16,242 nt of DNA from Candidatus Phaeomarinibacter sp. (lineage in GTDB: Bacteria; Pseudomonadota; Alphaproteobacteria; CGMCC-115125). Positions 1-6,821 of this stretch are shown one piece after another. Each line of letters starts with the position of its first letter. Within the stretch, counting starts at the first letter, position 1. Position numbers and translations under genes: made by a program. The stretch lies in NCBI GenBank assembly GCA_028279995.1, contig JANQMQ010000610.1, positions 1-16,242 of the forward strand, in the 5' to 3' direction. The notes under the pieces were generated by a model, which worked only from the letters and a program-made list of their open reading frames with translations, ran no database searches and was not told the DNA's origin.

Positions 1-616
1 TTGGATCATGGGTCACCATAATGATGGTTTTGCCATAGTCGCGATTGAGCACATGGAGCAGATCAAGAATCTCATCGGCGGTCGCGCGATCCAAATCACC
101 GGTTGGCTCATCGCACACCAGCAGTTTGGGGTCACCGACAATCGCGCGGGCGATGGCCACCCGTTGCTGCTGACCGCCAGATAACTCACTGGGCTTGTGA
201 CGGGCCCGTGCTTGAAGGCCTACAATCTGCAAAGCAGCCATCGCCTTCTTGCGCCGTTGGCTTCCTGACAACGCCTTGAGCAGCAGCGGTAGCTCAACAT
301 TACGGCGCGCGTCCAATACAGGCAGCAGATTGTAGAATTGGAAGACGAACCCGACATTCTGTGATCGCCATCGCGCCAGCTCATTGGACGACAGATCTTT
401 AAGAGGTTGACCGTTCATCAAGATGTGGCCGGAAGTAGGGCGGTCCAATCCTCCCATCAGATTGAGAAGGGTTGTCTTGCCAGATCCCGAAGGGCCCATA
501 AGCGCAAGAAACTCTCCCTCTGCCACATCCAGATTGATGCCAGTGAGCACGCTTACTTTCTCTTTCCGGCGCACATACGTCTTTTCCACGTCGCGGCAAC
601 TCATAAGAACGTCCAT
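1..616 (-). CDS. ABC transporter ATP-binding protein (LolD/MacB type), 3' end outside window
   Basis: This is the nucleotide-binding subunit of an ABC exporter that hydrolyses ATP at the inner face of the cytoplasmic membrane. About 205 residues are visible, and translation runs off the window start. The protein has a Walker A motif GPSGSGKTT near residue 41, a Q-loop in [10 protein letters not shown], the ABC signature LSGGQQQR, a Walker B motif [12 protein letters not shown] and an H-loop VTHD. The FQFYNLLP segment and the TGDLD D-loop are typical of the LolD/MacB/FtsE-like group. The ATG start at 616 is supported by GGAGG five bases upstream, which touches the stop codon of the preceding gene. 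The membrane fusion protein lies 9 bases upstream on the same strand, so the two form one operon. A MacB/FtsX-like permease would be expected next, outside the window. The substrate is unknown. Confidence 0.95.
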   Translation of the reverse strand, partial: MDVLMSCRDVEKTYVRRKEKVSVLTGINLDVAEGEFLALMGPSGSGKTTLLNLMGGLDRPTSGHILMNGQPLKDLSSNELARWRSQNVGFVFQFYNLLPVLDARRNVELPLLLKALSGSQRRKKAMAALQIVGLQARARHKPSELSGGQQQRVAIARAIVGDPKLLVCDEPTGDLDRATADEILDLLHVLNRDYGKTIIMVTHDP

Positions 617-625
617 TGCTCCCTC

Positions 626-1921
626 CTATTGCCTTGTCGTTATGGATGCGCCATCGAAGAGCCCTGCATTCAGGGCGTCCGATAGGTTCATGACCACCTG
701 TTCGCCTTCCACCAAACCCGCTTGAACGCTCCTAAAAGGCCCCGCTACATCGCCAGTTGTTACCTGTCGGCGCTTTGCAATGCCGTTTTCCGTCACATAG
801 ACAAACTCACCATGCCCATCGGTGACCACCGCACTCTCAGACACCAAAAGACGAGGCGGGATGTTTGCTGTGTCAGGATTTGATTTGTCGGAAAATGAGG
901 CACGCACCCCCATACCGGGGAGAACCCGAGCGTCACGCTCAAGGAAGCCAATGCGAATGCGGATGGTGGCGCGGTTACGGTCTGCCGCCGGAATGATGGC
1001 TGTTACCGCAGCTCTAAAACTCTGGTCGATATAGGCGTTGAGAACGACTTCGACAGGTTGACCTTCGTGCACACGATCGATCAGAGCTTCGTTGACATCG
1101 ACTTCGACCTCAAGGGACTGCATGTCGACAATGGTCCCGATGCCGGTGCGGGTGAACCCGCCACCAGCAGAGACCGGAGAGATCATCTCCCCTGGTTGGG
1201 CTGACTTTGTCGTCACGATGCCGGCAAACGGCGCGCGGATCTCCGTGTCCGCAAGCACTTGTTGCTTGAGCGCGACATTGCGTTTGGCAACGGTTATGGC
1301 TTGGCGGGCGCGCGCGACCTGCGCGTGCAACGCATCTTCTTCCGCGGCTCGTTTCTCAAGCACTGCGCGGCTTACGTGGCCTCGTTCGGCAAGTATCTGG
1401 GCACGTTCCAAGTCGCGTTGTGCCTGGGCCTGTTGGACGGCCAGTGCCTGAACACCAAGCCGAGCATCTTCAAGCTCAGCAGCTGCAAGATCATACTCGG
1501 CTCGTGGTATTAGATCATCAAGGCGCGCAAGGAGCTGACCTTCTTCGACCAGCATGCCCTCTTCAATCAGAATTTCTGAAACCTTACCGGTAATCTTGGA
1601 ACTGACCGCTGCCTGACGCCGTGCAACAACATATCCCGTAGCATCAAGAACGACTGCGGCACTGTGAGCAGTATGCTGCACGCGGAGCGTTGCCGTTGAG
1701 ACCTCGAAGGCAGATGTTCTCTCAGTGGCCAAATTCACAGCCATCCACCCTCCGAGCGCGCCGAGGCAGACGATCAGCAACACCACAGAGGCAATGCCAT
1801 AGGTAAACAACGTCCCCTTTTCTTGAGGGGGTGCGTTCGGCTGAACAGTCAGTTCCTCCAGAAGGGCACGTCTTTCGGAAAGCGTATCGCTCAATGCTTG
1901 TTCCACCACGAGGCACTTCAC
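626..1921 (-). CDS. HlyD/MacA-family membrane fusion protein (efflux periplasmic adaptor)
   Basis: The 431-residue adaptor is inner-membrane anchored and links an exporter in the inner membrane to the periplasm or outer membrane. A short cytoplasmic N-terminus is followed by one hydrophobic segment at about residues 38-62. Next come a biotinyl-lipoyl-like half motif (ITGKVSEILIEEGMLVEEGQLLARLDD, about residues 109-135), an Ala/Glu/Arg-rich coiled-coil hairpin (about 140-225), the second lipoyl half (EIRAPFAGIVTTKSAQPGEMI) and beta-barrel and membrane-proximal domains to the end. Length and domain order fit the family. The reading frame opens with GTG at 1921, but no convincing ribosome binding site precedes it. 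GTG or TTG codons a few residues downstream are alternatives. It is followed after 9 bases by the ABC ATPase, which argues for a MacA-MacB style exporter. Confidence 0.93.
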   Translation of the reverse strand: MKCLVVEQALSDTLSERRALLEELTVQPNAPPQEKGTLFTYGIASVVLLIVCLGALGGWMAVNLATERTSAFEVSTATLRVQHTAHSAAVVLDATGYVVARRQAAVSSKITGKVSEILIEEGMLVEEGQLLARLDDLIPRAEYDLAAAELEDARLGVQALAVQQAQAQRDLERAQILAERGHVSRAVLEKRAAEEDALHAQVARARQAITVAKRNVALKQQVLADTEIRAPFAGIVTTKSAQPGEMISPVSAGGGFTRTGIGTIVDMQSLEVEVDVNEALIDRVHEGQPVEVVLNAYIDQSFRAAVTAIIPAADRNRATIRIRIGFLERDARVLPGMGVRASFSDKSNPDTANIPPRLLVSESAVVTDGHGEFVYVTENGIAKRRQVTTGDVAGPFRSVQAGLVEGEQVVMNLSDALNAGLFDGASITTRQ

Positions 1922-1973
1922 GGGATTGCAAAGAGCCTGGCAGGCAGATGACTGTTTTCGTCAGGAGAATGCG

Positions 1974-2014
1974 CGTCGATTAGTGAAATCGGCTGTCGAT
2001 TTCAGTGATCGACG
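1974..2014. promoter_or_regulatory. Large interrupted palindrome, probable operator of the efflux operon
   Basis: The left arm at 1974-1991 reads CGTCGAT, three bases, then TGAAATCG. The right arm at 1997-2014 reads CGATTTCA, three bases, then ATCGACG. Fifteen of the eighteen arm positions are perfectly complementary around the 5-base centre GCTGT. It lies between the AraC-type regulator and the membrane fusion protein, about 50-90 bases upstream of the latter. No run of T follows on the minus strand, so an operator is more likely than a terminator. That the neighbouring regulator binds it is inference. Confidence 0.6.
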
Positions 2015-2059
2015 CTGCTTTGAACGAAATGACGCTGCAATCCCATGACACTAGGCGCG

Positions 2060-3166
2060 CTAGTGGCCGTCCACGGCCAGAGATTTGGTGCGGAACTCCG
2101 ACGGGCTCATACCCTTCAGCTTGCGGAATGCCCTGTTGAAGGGGTTGACCGACTGGTAGCCGACCGAAAGTGCAATCGTCAGAATCGGCACATTGCGCCG
2201 TTCGACAGACTGCAGATGCTGCGCTGCCTCTCTAACCCGGTAGTGGTGCAGCAGTGCATTGAAGTTCTGATAGCCCAGTTCCTGATGAATGCGCTTGCGC
2301 AACCGATACTCAGGGATGGTGAGTTTTGCAGCGAGCTGGCTCACGGTAAGCCCGCCTTCGCGGTACACACGCTCTTCTTCGAAGGCGCATCTGATCGCCT
2401 CAAGGTCATGCCCTATAAGGTGATCTTCCTCCACATTGACTTGCGGGCTTTGCCGCCGGCCAGGCTGAGTAAAAAACCGAGTATCTCCCTGGAACATAGA
2501 AAAAACCGATGCCAGCCCGAGAAGCGCACATCCAGCACTCAGAACCACATATGAAGAGAGTGGTGACACGACCTCCATAGCCACGAGCACACGCCCAAAG
2601 AGAACGGAGGCAATGATGTAGAGACCAGCTACGACCAGAAATATGAAGCGGAGCCGTCGACGTTCCTCGACCAAATCAGCGCGCCAATTGTCGACCGCCC
2701 AGAGGAGGGCAACACCTGCGAACAAGATCTGCAGCGCTGCCGGAAACGTCTCAAAGAGCAAATCCCCCTGTGCAACCTCGATGGATAAAAGCAAAGGAAG
2801 GGGTTCTTCCAGCAGCACTTGAAGTACAAAGAGCACCAAGAGCCACTGAGGCAGTTTCCGGCCGTCCAGAAACAGAGTACAGGCTAAAACCATGAAGAGG
2901 CCCGGCGTCAGGTTCATGACGAAACGCGCCAACACGACAAACATGCCCAAGTCGATCTGATAAGGCTCGGGGATCAGGTAGGCATGGATGTACCGGGAGA
3001 AGAGTAAGTAGCAGACAGTGTTGAAGCAGATGAAGGCCCAGAGCCGTGCGTTCGTATTGTCCGGTTGGGAGACAAGAAAGTTGGTACCGACTGTCGCCAC
3101 GGTCACAATGGCGATCACGTCAATCCCAAACAAAAGAAGATGCGCATCCATCTTTTTGCCGCTCAC
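2060..3166 (-). CDS. Membrane-anchored AraC-family transcriptional regulator
   Basis: The 368-residue protein has an integral-membrane N-terminal half. Roughly the first 230 residues contain about seven hydrophobic segments (for example LLLFGIDVIAIVTVATVG, FVVLARFVMNLTPGLFMVLA, LPQWLLVLFVLQVLL and FIFLVVAGLYIIASVLFG). The C-terminal AraC/XylS DNA-binding domain covers about residues 262-362. Its two helix-turn-helix units include LTVSQLAAKLTIPEYRLRKRI and PILTIALSVGYQSVNPFNRAF, ending in the family signature GMSPSEFR. The GTG start at 3166 has AGGGGAG just upstream; an ATG five codons in (3151) is an alternative. It precedes the efflux operon on the same strand with a palindrome between them, so it probably controls those genes in response to a membrane-sensed signal. 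The signal itself cannot be read from the sequence. Confidence 0.9.
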   Translation of the reverse strand: MSGKKMDAHLLLFGIDVIAIVTVATVGTNFLVSQPDNTNARLWAFICFNTVCYLLFSRYIHAYLIPEPYQIDLGMFVVLARFVMNLTPGLFMVLACTLFLDGRKLPQWLLVLFVLQVLLEEPLPLLLSIEVAQGDLLFETFPAALQILFAGVALLWAVDNWRADLVEERRRLRFIFLVVAGLYIIASVLFGRVLVAMEVVSPLSSYVVLSAGCALLGLASVFSMFQGDTRFFTQPGRRQSPQVNVEEDHLIGHDLEAIRCAFEEERVYREGGLTVSQLAAKLTIPEYRLRKRIHQELGYQNFNALLHHYRVREAAQHLQSVERRNVPILTIALSVGYQSVNPFNRAFRKLKGMSPSEFRTKSLAVDGH

Positions 3167-3865
3167 ACTCCCCTACTGCCCTTTTGAGTAAACGGACTTC
3201 AAACACGCAACGCAAGCGCGCCTTTCAGAACCGAGGACTTTCAACGCTCGATCCTCATGTGATCTGGCCGTTTCTTCTTTGATCGTATAGAGGCCTCATT
3301 TGACATCGAAGAACAACGCACGCTGCGTATGCATCATCTCTTCCGTGCTCGAAGTGAGCCAATCGCTCTCCATAGGAGGGCGGGCCGGTTTTCGGGGTAC
3401 TCTGGCTCCGCATCTATCTGATACGTATTGTCGGTAGATGGATGAGCACAAGAGTGCACAGCCTCTGCATGCTCAAATCGGCCCACATATCCGCTGTCCT
3501 ATCAACGTCACCTCGCACCATCTCGTCAGCTCGCTGGAGAGCGCAGCTCTGACCTCAACGGATGCCAATAGGTACTTCCCCAAGCCAGCAGGAAAGCCGA
3601 ATGACATCGATGCCTACCATAAGCGTGTTGATGAGACTTTTGTGACGGACGCTTACAACTCGCTCTCGTTCGAGGTTGCAACATCAACCAGAGCTGATTG
3701 AGCGAGTGCGCGCAGGCAACTAGATGTATCGGTTTCGTAACCGATTAATGTGATAACATAACACTCTGAAACTTAGACGAGATCAGTGTCATAGCTCTTC
3801 TACCGGGCCAACCTAGACCTCGCGAGCATCTTGGACTGGTTTGAGCGGGCGGAGGGTAAATCGCG
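3167..3865. other. Gene-poor interval between AraC regulator and deacetylase
   Basis: About 700 bases without a convincing gene. An open frame of 87 codons exists at 3438-3701 on the plus strand, but it has no recognisable family, no good ribosome binding site and a composition not clearly that of a protein. The right part holds a short perfect palindrome at 3728-3745. Promoters of both flanking divergent genes must lie here, but none is clear enough to mark. Confidence 0.5.
3728..3745. promoter_or_regulatory. Short palindrome upstream of the deacetylase
   Basis: ATCGGTT at 3728-3734 is followed by TCGT and then AACCGAT at 3739-3745, giving perfect 7-base arms around a 4-base centre. It lies about 120 bases before the deacetylase start. 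It is operator-like in size, but no cognate regulator is identified. Confidence 0.3.
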
Positions 3866-4771
3866 ATGAAACTCAAGACGCACGGCCGCTACAGCTATAA
3901 TCCTCTGTCTGACCGGCCGCACTACGATTGGCCTGGCGGCAAGCGGCTTGCCTTCTATGTCGCGATTAATGTAGAGCACTTTCATTTCGGCGAGGGGCTG
4001 GGTCACACGCCGTCCTACGCAACACCTCAGCCAGATGTAAGGAATTATGCTTGGCGCGACTATGGATTGCGCGTTGGCATCTGGAGACTCTTCGACCTTC
4101 TCGACGAATTGGAGATGCCGGCCTGCCTCTTGGTCAATTCCACAGTCTATGACTATGCGCCTCAGATTCTTGAGCGCGCACGGACACGTGGAGACGAGAT
4201 TATCGCGCACGGTCGCACAAATTCGGAGCGGCAGGGTGATCTCGACGAAGCAGCCGAGCGCGCGCTGATCACCGAGGCAACCAATACCATCACCCGACAT
4301 GAAGGCACCGCGCCACGGGGTTGGTTGGGCCCGTGGATTTCCGAAACGGGAGTTACCCCCGACCTCCTCAAAGAGGCCGGCTATTCCTATGTTCTCGACT
4401 GGCCGCTAGACGACCAACCGATCTGGCTTACGACGCGGGCCGGCAAGCTGTTGGCGATGCCGTATCCAGTGGAGATCAATGACGCACCAGCCATGCTGAC
4501 CCGCCACCATACGGCGACAGAATTTACAGGCATGATCGTCGATCAGTTCAACGAGATGCTGCGTCTATCGGCTCAGCAACCGCTCGTCTGCTCAATCTCT
4601 TTGCATACGCCCATCGTTGGACAGCCCTTCCGGTTGGCCCAGCTGCGGCGCGCGCTTCAACATATTCGGACGCACACCGAGAGTGAGCATGTGTGGTTCA
4701 CAAGGCCGGGTGAGATCACGGACCACGTCGTGAATCTGCCGCGCGGTGTCGTACCCGGCTCGGAGACATAG
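3866..4771 (+). CDS. Polysaccharide deacetylase family protein (PuuE/allantoinase-like subgroup)
   Basis: The 301-residue protein has a NodB-type TIM-like fold. The N-terminal stretch RPHYDWPGGKRLAFYVAINVEHF (about residues 17-39) and WRDYGLRVGIWRLFDLLDEL (63-82) are typical of the subgroup related to PuuE allantoinases and other cytoplasmic deacetylases. The metal-site region reads HGRTN at 115-119 in place of the canonical HSxxH. SLHTPIVGQPFR near residue 247 carries the late conserved histidine. No signal peptide is seen, so a cytoplasmic enzyme acting on a small amide or ureide is more likely than cell-wall deacetylation. The exact substrate is not deducible. The start is supported by GGAGG about ten bases upstream. 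No co-oriented partner lies close by. Confidence 0.88.
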   Translation: MKLKTHGRYSYNPLSDRPHYDWPGGKRLAFYVAINVEHFHFGEGLGHTPSYATPQPDVRNYAWRDYGLRVGIWRLFDLLDELEMPACLLVNSTVYDYAPQILERARTRGDEIIAHGRTNSERQGDLDEAAERALITEATNTITRHEGTAPRGWLGPWISETGVTPDLLKEAGYSYVLDWPLDDQPIWLTTRAGKLLAMPYPVEINDAPAMLTRHHTATEFTGMIVDQFNEMLRLSAQQPLVCSISLHTPIVGQPFRLAQLRRALQHIRTHTESEHVWFTRPGEITDHVVNLPRGVVPGSET

Positions 4772-5093
4772 GTGTTAGACTTTCCCATCGATGTGCAGGC
4801 CCAACAGCATCAAAGGGTCAGCGGATGAGGCGCGGCCCAAACGCGCCCCGTCATCCCTTGGCAACGGCACAGTCGCGAGGCTGATGTAAACCCGAATTCT
4901 GATGCCCCCAACGCTATTTTTCTGATCTTTGGCGACAATCTTCGCTTCAGGTTGACGAGCAGCCCGCGGACCGTGCGTGGGTCATATGCTTGACACACCA
5001 CGCAAGAGTCCAAGCATGGAAATTTTGTGCAGGCGCTCAGGCCGCAACAAAACTGCCGGGGTAGAGCTCAGGGGACCACCCAAGGCTTCTATT

Positions 5094-5130
5094 CCCCACA
5101 AATGGGGGCATGATTCGCCCCACCAGTGGG
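5094..5130. repeat. Two related hairpins in direct order
   Basis: CCCCACAAATGGGG at 5094-5107 and CCCCACCAGTGGG at 5118-5130 are similar short inverted repeats separated by ten bases. Each folds into a five-base stem with a very short loop. They could be a protein-binding pair or part of a recombination site. Confidence 0.4.
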
Positions 5131-5264
5131 TACCAGCTTTGGACACGGCTTATCGCTTCTGACTTCAATTGGGACCGAGAAATCCCACCAATATCAATCA
5201 ACTGATAGGAAGCGACAGGGTTGCTTGACTTTTGACGGATGCTCGTATGCGTTCTTCTCAGACG

Positions 5265-5302
5265 GTAGAAAAGAAGCACCGCCGTAGAAAAGAAGAACCG
5301 CC
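5265..5302 (+). repeat. 19-base tandem duplication
   Basis: The unit GTAGAAAAGAAGCACCGCC at 5265-5283 is repeated immediately at 5284-5302 with one change (GCACC to GAACC). The two copies abut exactly. They lie about 160 bases upstream of the GIY-YIG-like gene. Confidence 0.85.
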
Positions 5303-5464
5303 AAGGACTTTTGCCGGGCCCTTGACGGTTCAACCTTTGTGTCTCTCCACCACCAGTTTATGAGGCGGGCGTGGAGGATCACTTCGATCTGTGGATAGGG
5401 TTGTCTCATCCAAATGACGTGAACGCCAAGCCTGCCTCCGTTTGATGAAAAACAGGAGGCGCAA

Positions 5465-6100
5465 ATGCGCCATAACGTTACCCATGCCCTCGTCAGCGAA
5501 CAGGGCGTCTCCTTTGCCGTCATTGCGGTTAGGGACCACGTTGCCAACACTCCTATGCAGGCGGCGAGCTTCATCTCCAAAATCGCACAGTGCTATGACG
5601 GACTCCCTGTTGTCGTCATCGGCGAGAACAATGGGCGCACCTTTGGGCGTCAGGACATCGTTCGTTTCTTGCAAGGCGTAAACCCGCGTCAGCTTCCTTG
5701 GCGCCGAGGCTGGATTGATGTTCCGGATGCACGCTTTGCATCACCAGCTCCCGCCGCAGGGGCAACCGTAGTGGAATGGATAGGCGGCCTTACGGACACG
5801 GCCTACCGCTACACCGTGCTCCTCATTGGTGCGCCAATGCCCAACGTTCTCGGCAACTATATCGTCACGCGCAAAGCAGGTGCCAAATGGGTCCCCATCT
5901 ACATCGGGGAAGGCATTCTCTCCAGTCGCGTAAGCACTTCCCATCACAAACGGGAGTGCTGGTCCTCTAAGGGGGCAACTCATGTGCACCTCCATGAAAA
6001 CGTCAAGGACGAGCCACGCAAGTTCGAGGAGGAGGACTTGATCACAGGGTATCCCGAAGTCCTTATCCCCATTGGTTGCAATGAGAAAGTCGGCGGGTAA
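5465..6100 (+). CDS. GIY-YIG-like domain protein with an extra N-terminal domain
   Basis: The protein has 211 residues in two parts. Residues about 1-85 (SEQGVSFAVIAVRDHV ... RTFGRQDIVRFLQGV ... LPWRRGW) form a compact alpha/beta-looking unit that I associate with a small uncharacterised alphaproteobacterial family. Residues about 103-211 resemble the GIY-YIG nuclease fold: GNYIV at 130-134 replaces GIY, YIG lies at 146-148, Arg155 and His160/His161 follow, then GATHVH at 170-175, an acidic EEEDL helix at 188-192 and Asn206 in GCNEKVGG. Catalysis is not assured, because the first motif is altered. The start is firm: AGGAGG lies six bases before the ATG. It stands alone on the plus strand and may be either host-encoded or the first gene of the element. 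Confidence 0.75.
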   Translation: MRHNVTHALVSEQGVSFAVIAVRDHVANTPMQAASFISKIAQCYDGLPVVVIGENNGRTFGRQDIVRFLQGVNPRQLPWRRGWIDVPDARFASPAPAAGATVVEWIGGLTDTAYRYTVLLIGAPMPNVLGNYIVTRKAGAKWVPIYIGEGILSSRVSTSHHKRECWSSKGATHVHLHENVKDEPRKFEEEDLITGYPEVLIPIGCNEKVGG

Positions 6101-6257
6101 AGCGCATCGAGGAAATCCACTTGCTCTACCTCTCTGAATACAATTGAGGCACCGGCATTTTGCTGGGGCTTTTTCATAAAGAAGACTTGCACGGTCAATT
6201 CTTTATCAATCCGGCGATGCGCTGTAGCTGGGCGTTCCCATTCAGCCACCATCTGTT

Positions 6258-6650
6258 TCAACGCCATATGCGACTTACTGAAAGGCGACTTTGTGAAGAC
6301 GGTCGCCAACACGCCACCCATACGAGAAGCGCGACAGTGATCAGGTTCGCAACAATGATCTCTCCTGCACTCAGCATAAAAAGATAGAACGGGTTGTAGA
6401 CGATCAGGACGGCGGCAAAGGCGACAAACATCGTGACATCAAATCGCCTAGGCAAACTTGCCCGCAGAAGAATGCGCGCTGCGGTGTAGGTCATCAAAAA
6501 CAGCACAACAACATGCAGAGCAATATATGCGCTTCTTGGTGGCACGAGCGCACCTGTGATCAGTAGCGCCATAAGGAAAACCTCAAGCGCCAGTACAGCG
6601 ATCGCGGTGTAGATGAGCGGTCGGGGTATGTGGTGTTGCAGTAGCTTCAT
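6258..6650 (-). CDS. Small multi-pass membrane protein
   Basis: The 130 residues contain four hydrophobic segments: about 11-34 (PLIYTAIAVLALEVFLMALL), 42-61, 72-93 (VTMFVAFAAVLIVYNPFYLF) and 97-115. A basic C-terminal tail follows. The size and the NPF motif between helices three and four recall DUF6804-like proteins, but this is only a resemblance. I chose the ATG at 6650 because the helices begin soon after it. The frame is open to an ATG at 6701, and neither has a clear ribosome binding site. It is transcribed away from the large exported-protein gene, with about 170 bases between them. Function unknown. Confidence 0.65.
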   Translation of the reverse strand: MKLLQHHIPRPLIYTAIAVLALEVFLMALLITGALVPPRSAYIALHVVVLFLMTYTAARILLRASLPRRFDVTMFVAFAAVLIVYNPFYLFMLSAGEIIVANLITVALLVWVACWRPSSQSRLSVSRIWR

Positions 6651-6821
6651 GCCAAGCTGCGCAGCGACGTAAGGAATTCTCCCACTGCGCCTTGTCTGCA
6701 TGATAGCACGAGGGTAGACGTTGCCCGATCGGCACGTGGATAACTTACGGTGTATCCAGCCGCGCCAACATCACCGCACGATGCCTGTTGATAACGCAAT
6801 GCTGTCTGCAACAGATGCGCT

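Larger units (their letters stand above)
4772..5464. other. Gene-poor interval, possible left boundary zone of the mobile element
   Basis: About 690 bases with no convincing gene. Several frames of 60-130 codons are open, but none shows a family signature or a ribosome binding site. The interval contains two adjacent small hairpins (5094-5130) and a 19-base tandem repeat (5265-5302). The mix of short repeats and coding debris, directly before accessory genes, is compatible with an insertion boundary. No attachment site can be proved by eye. Confidence 0.45.

Noticed and set aside
626..1513. Several plus-strand frames of 60-120 codons opposite the membrane fusion protein and other minus-strand genes
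   Set aside because: They are antisense shadows of well-supported genes with no signals of their own.
3438..3701. 87-codon plus-strand open frame
   Set aside because: No family, no ribosome binding site and poor coding appearance; kept only as part of the gene-poor interval.
5323..5443. Short plus-strand coding-like stretch before the GIY-YIG-like gene
   Set aside because: It has no start signal and only about 40 codons; it may be debris but cannot be supported.
5980..6267. Minus-strand frame with ATG at 6267 overlapping the end of the membrane-protein gene
   Set aside because: Its first half looks somewhat protein-like, but it has no ribosome binding site, no family, and its second half is antisense to the well-supported GIY-YIG-like gene.
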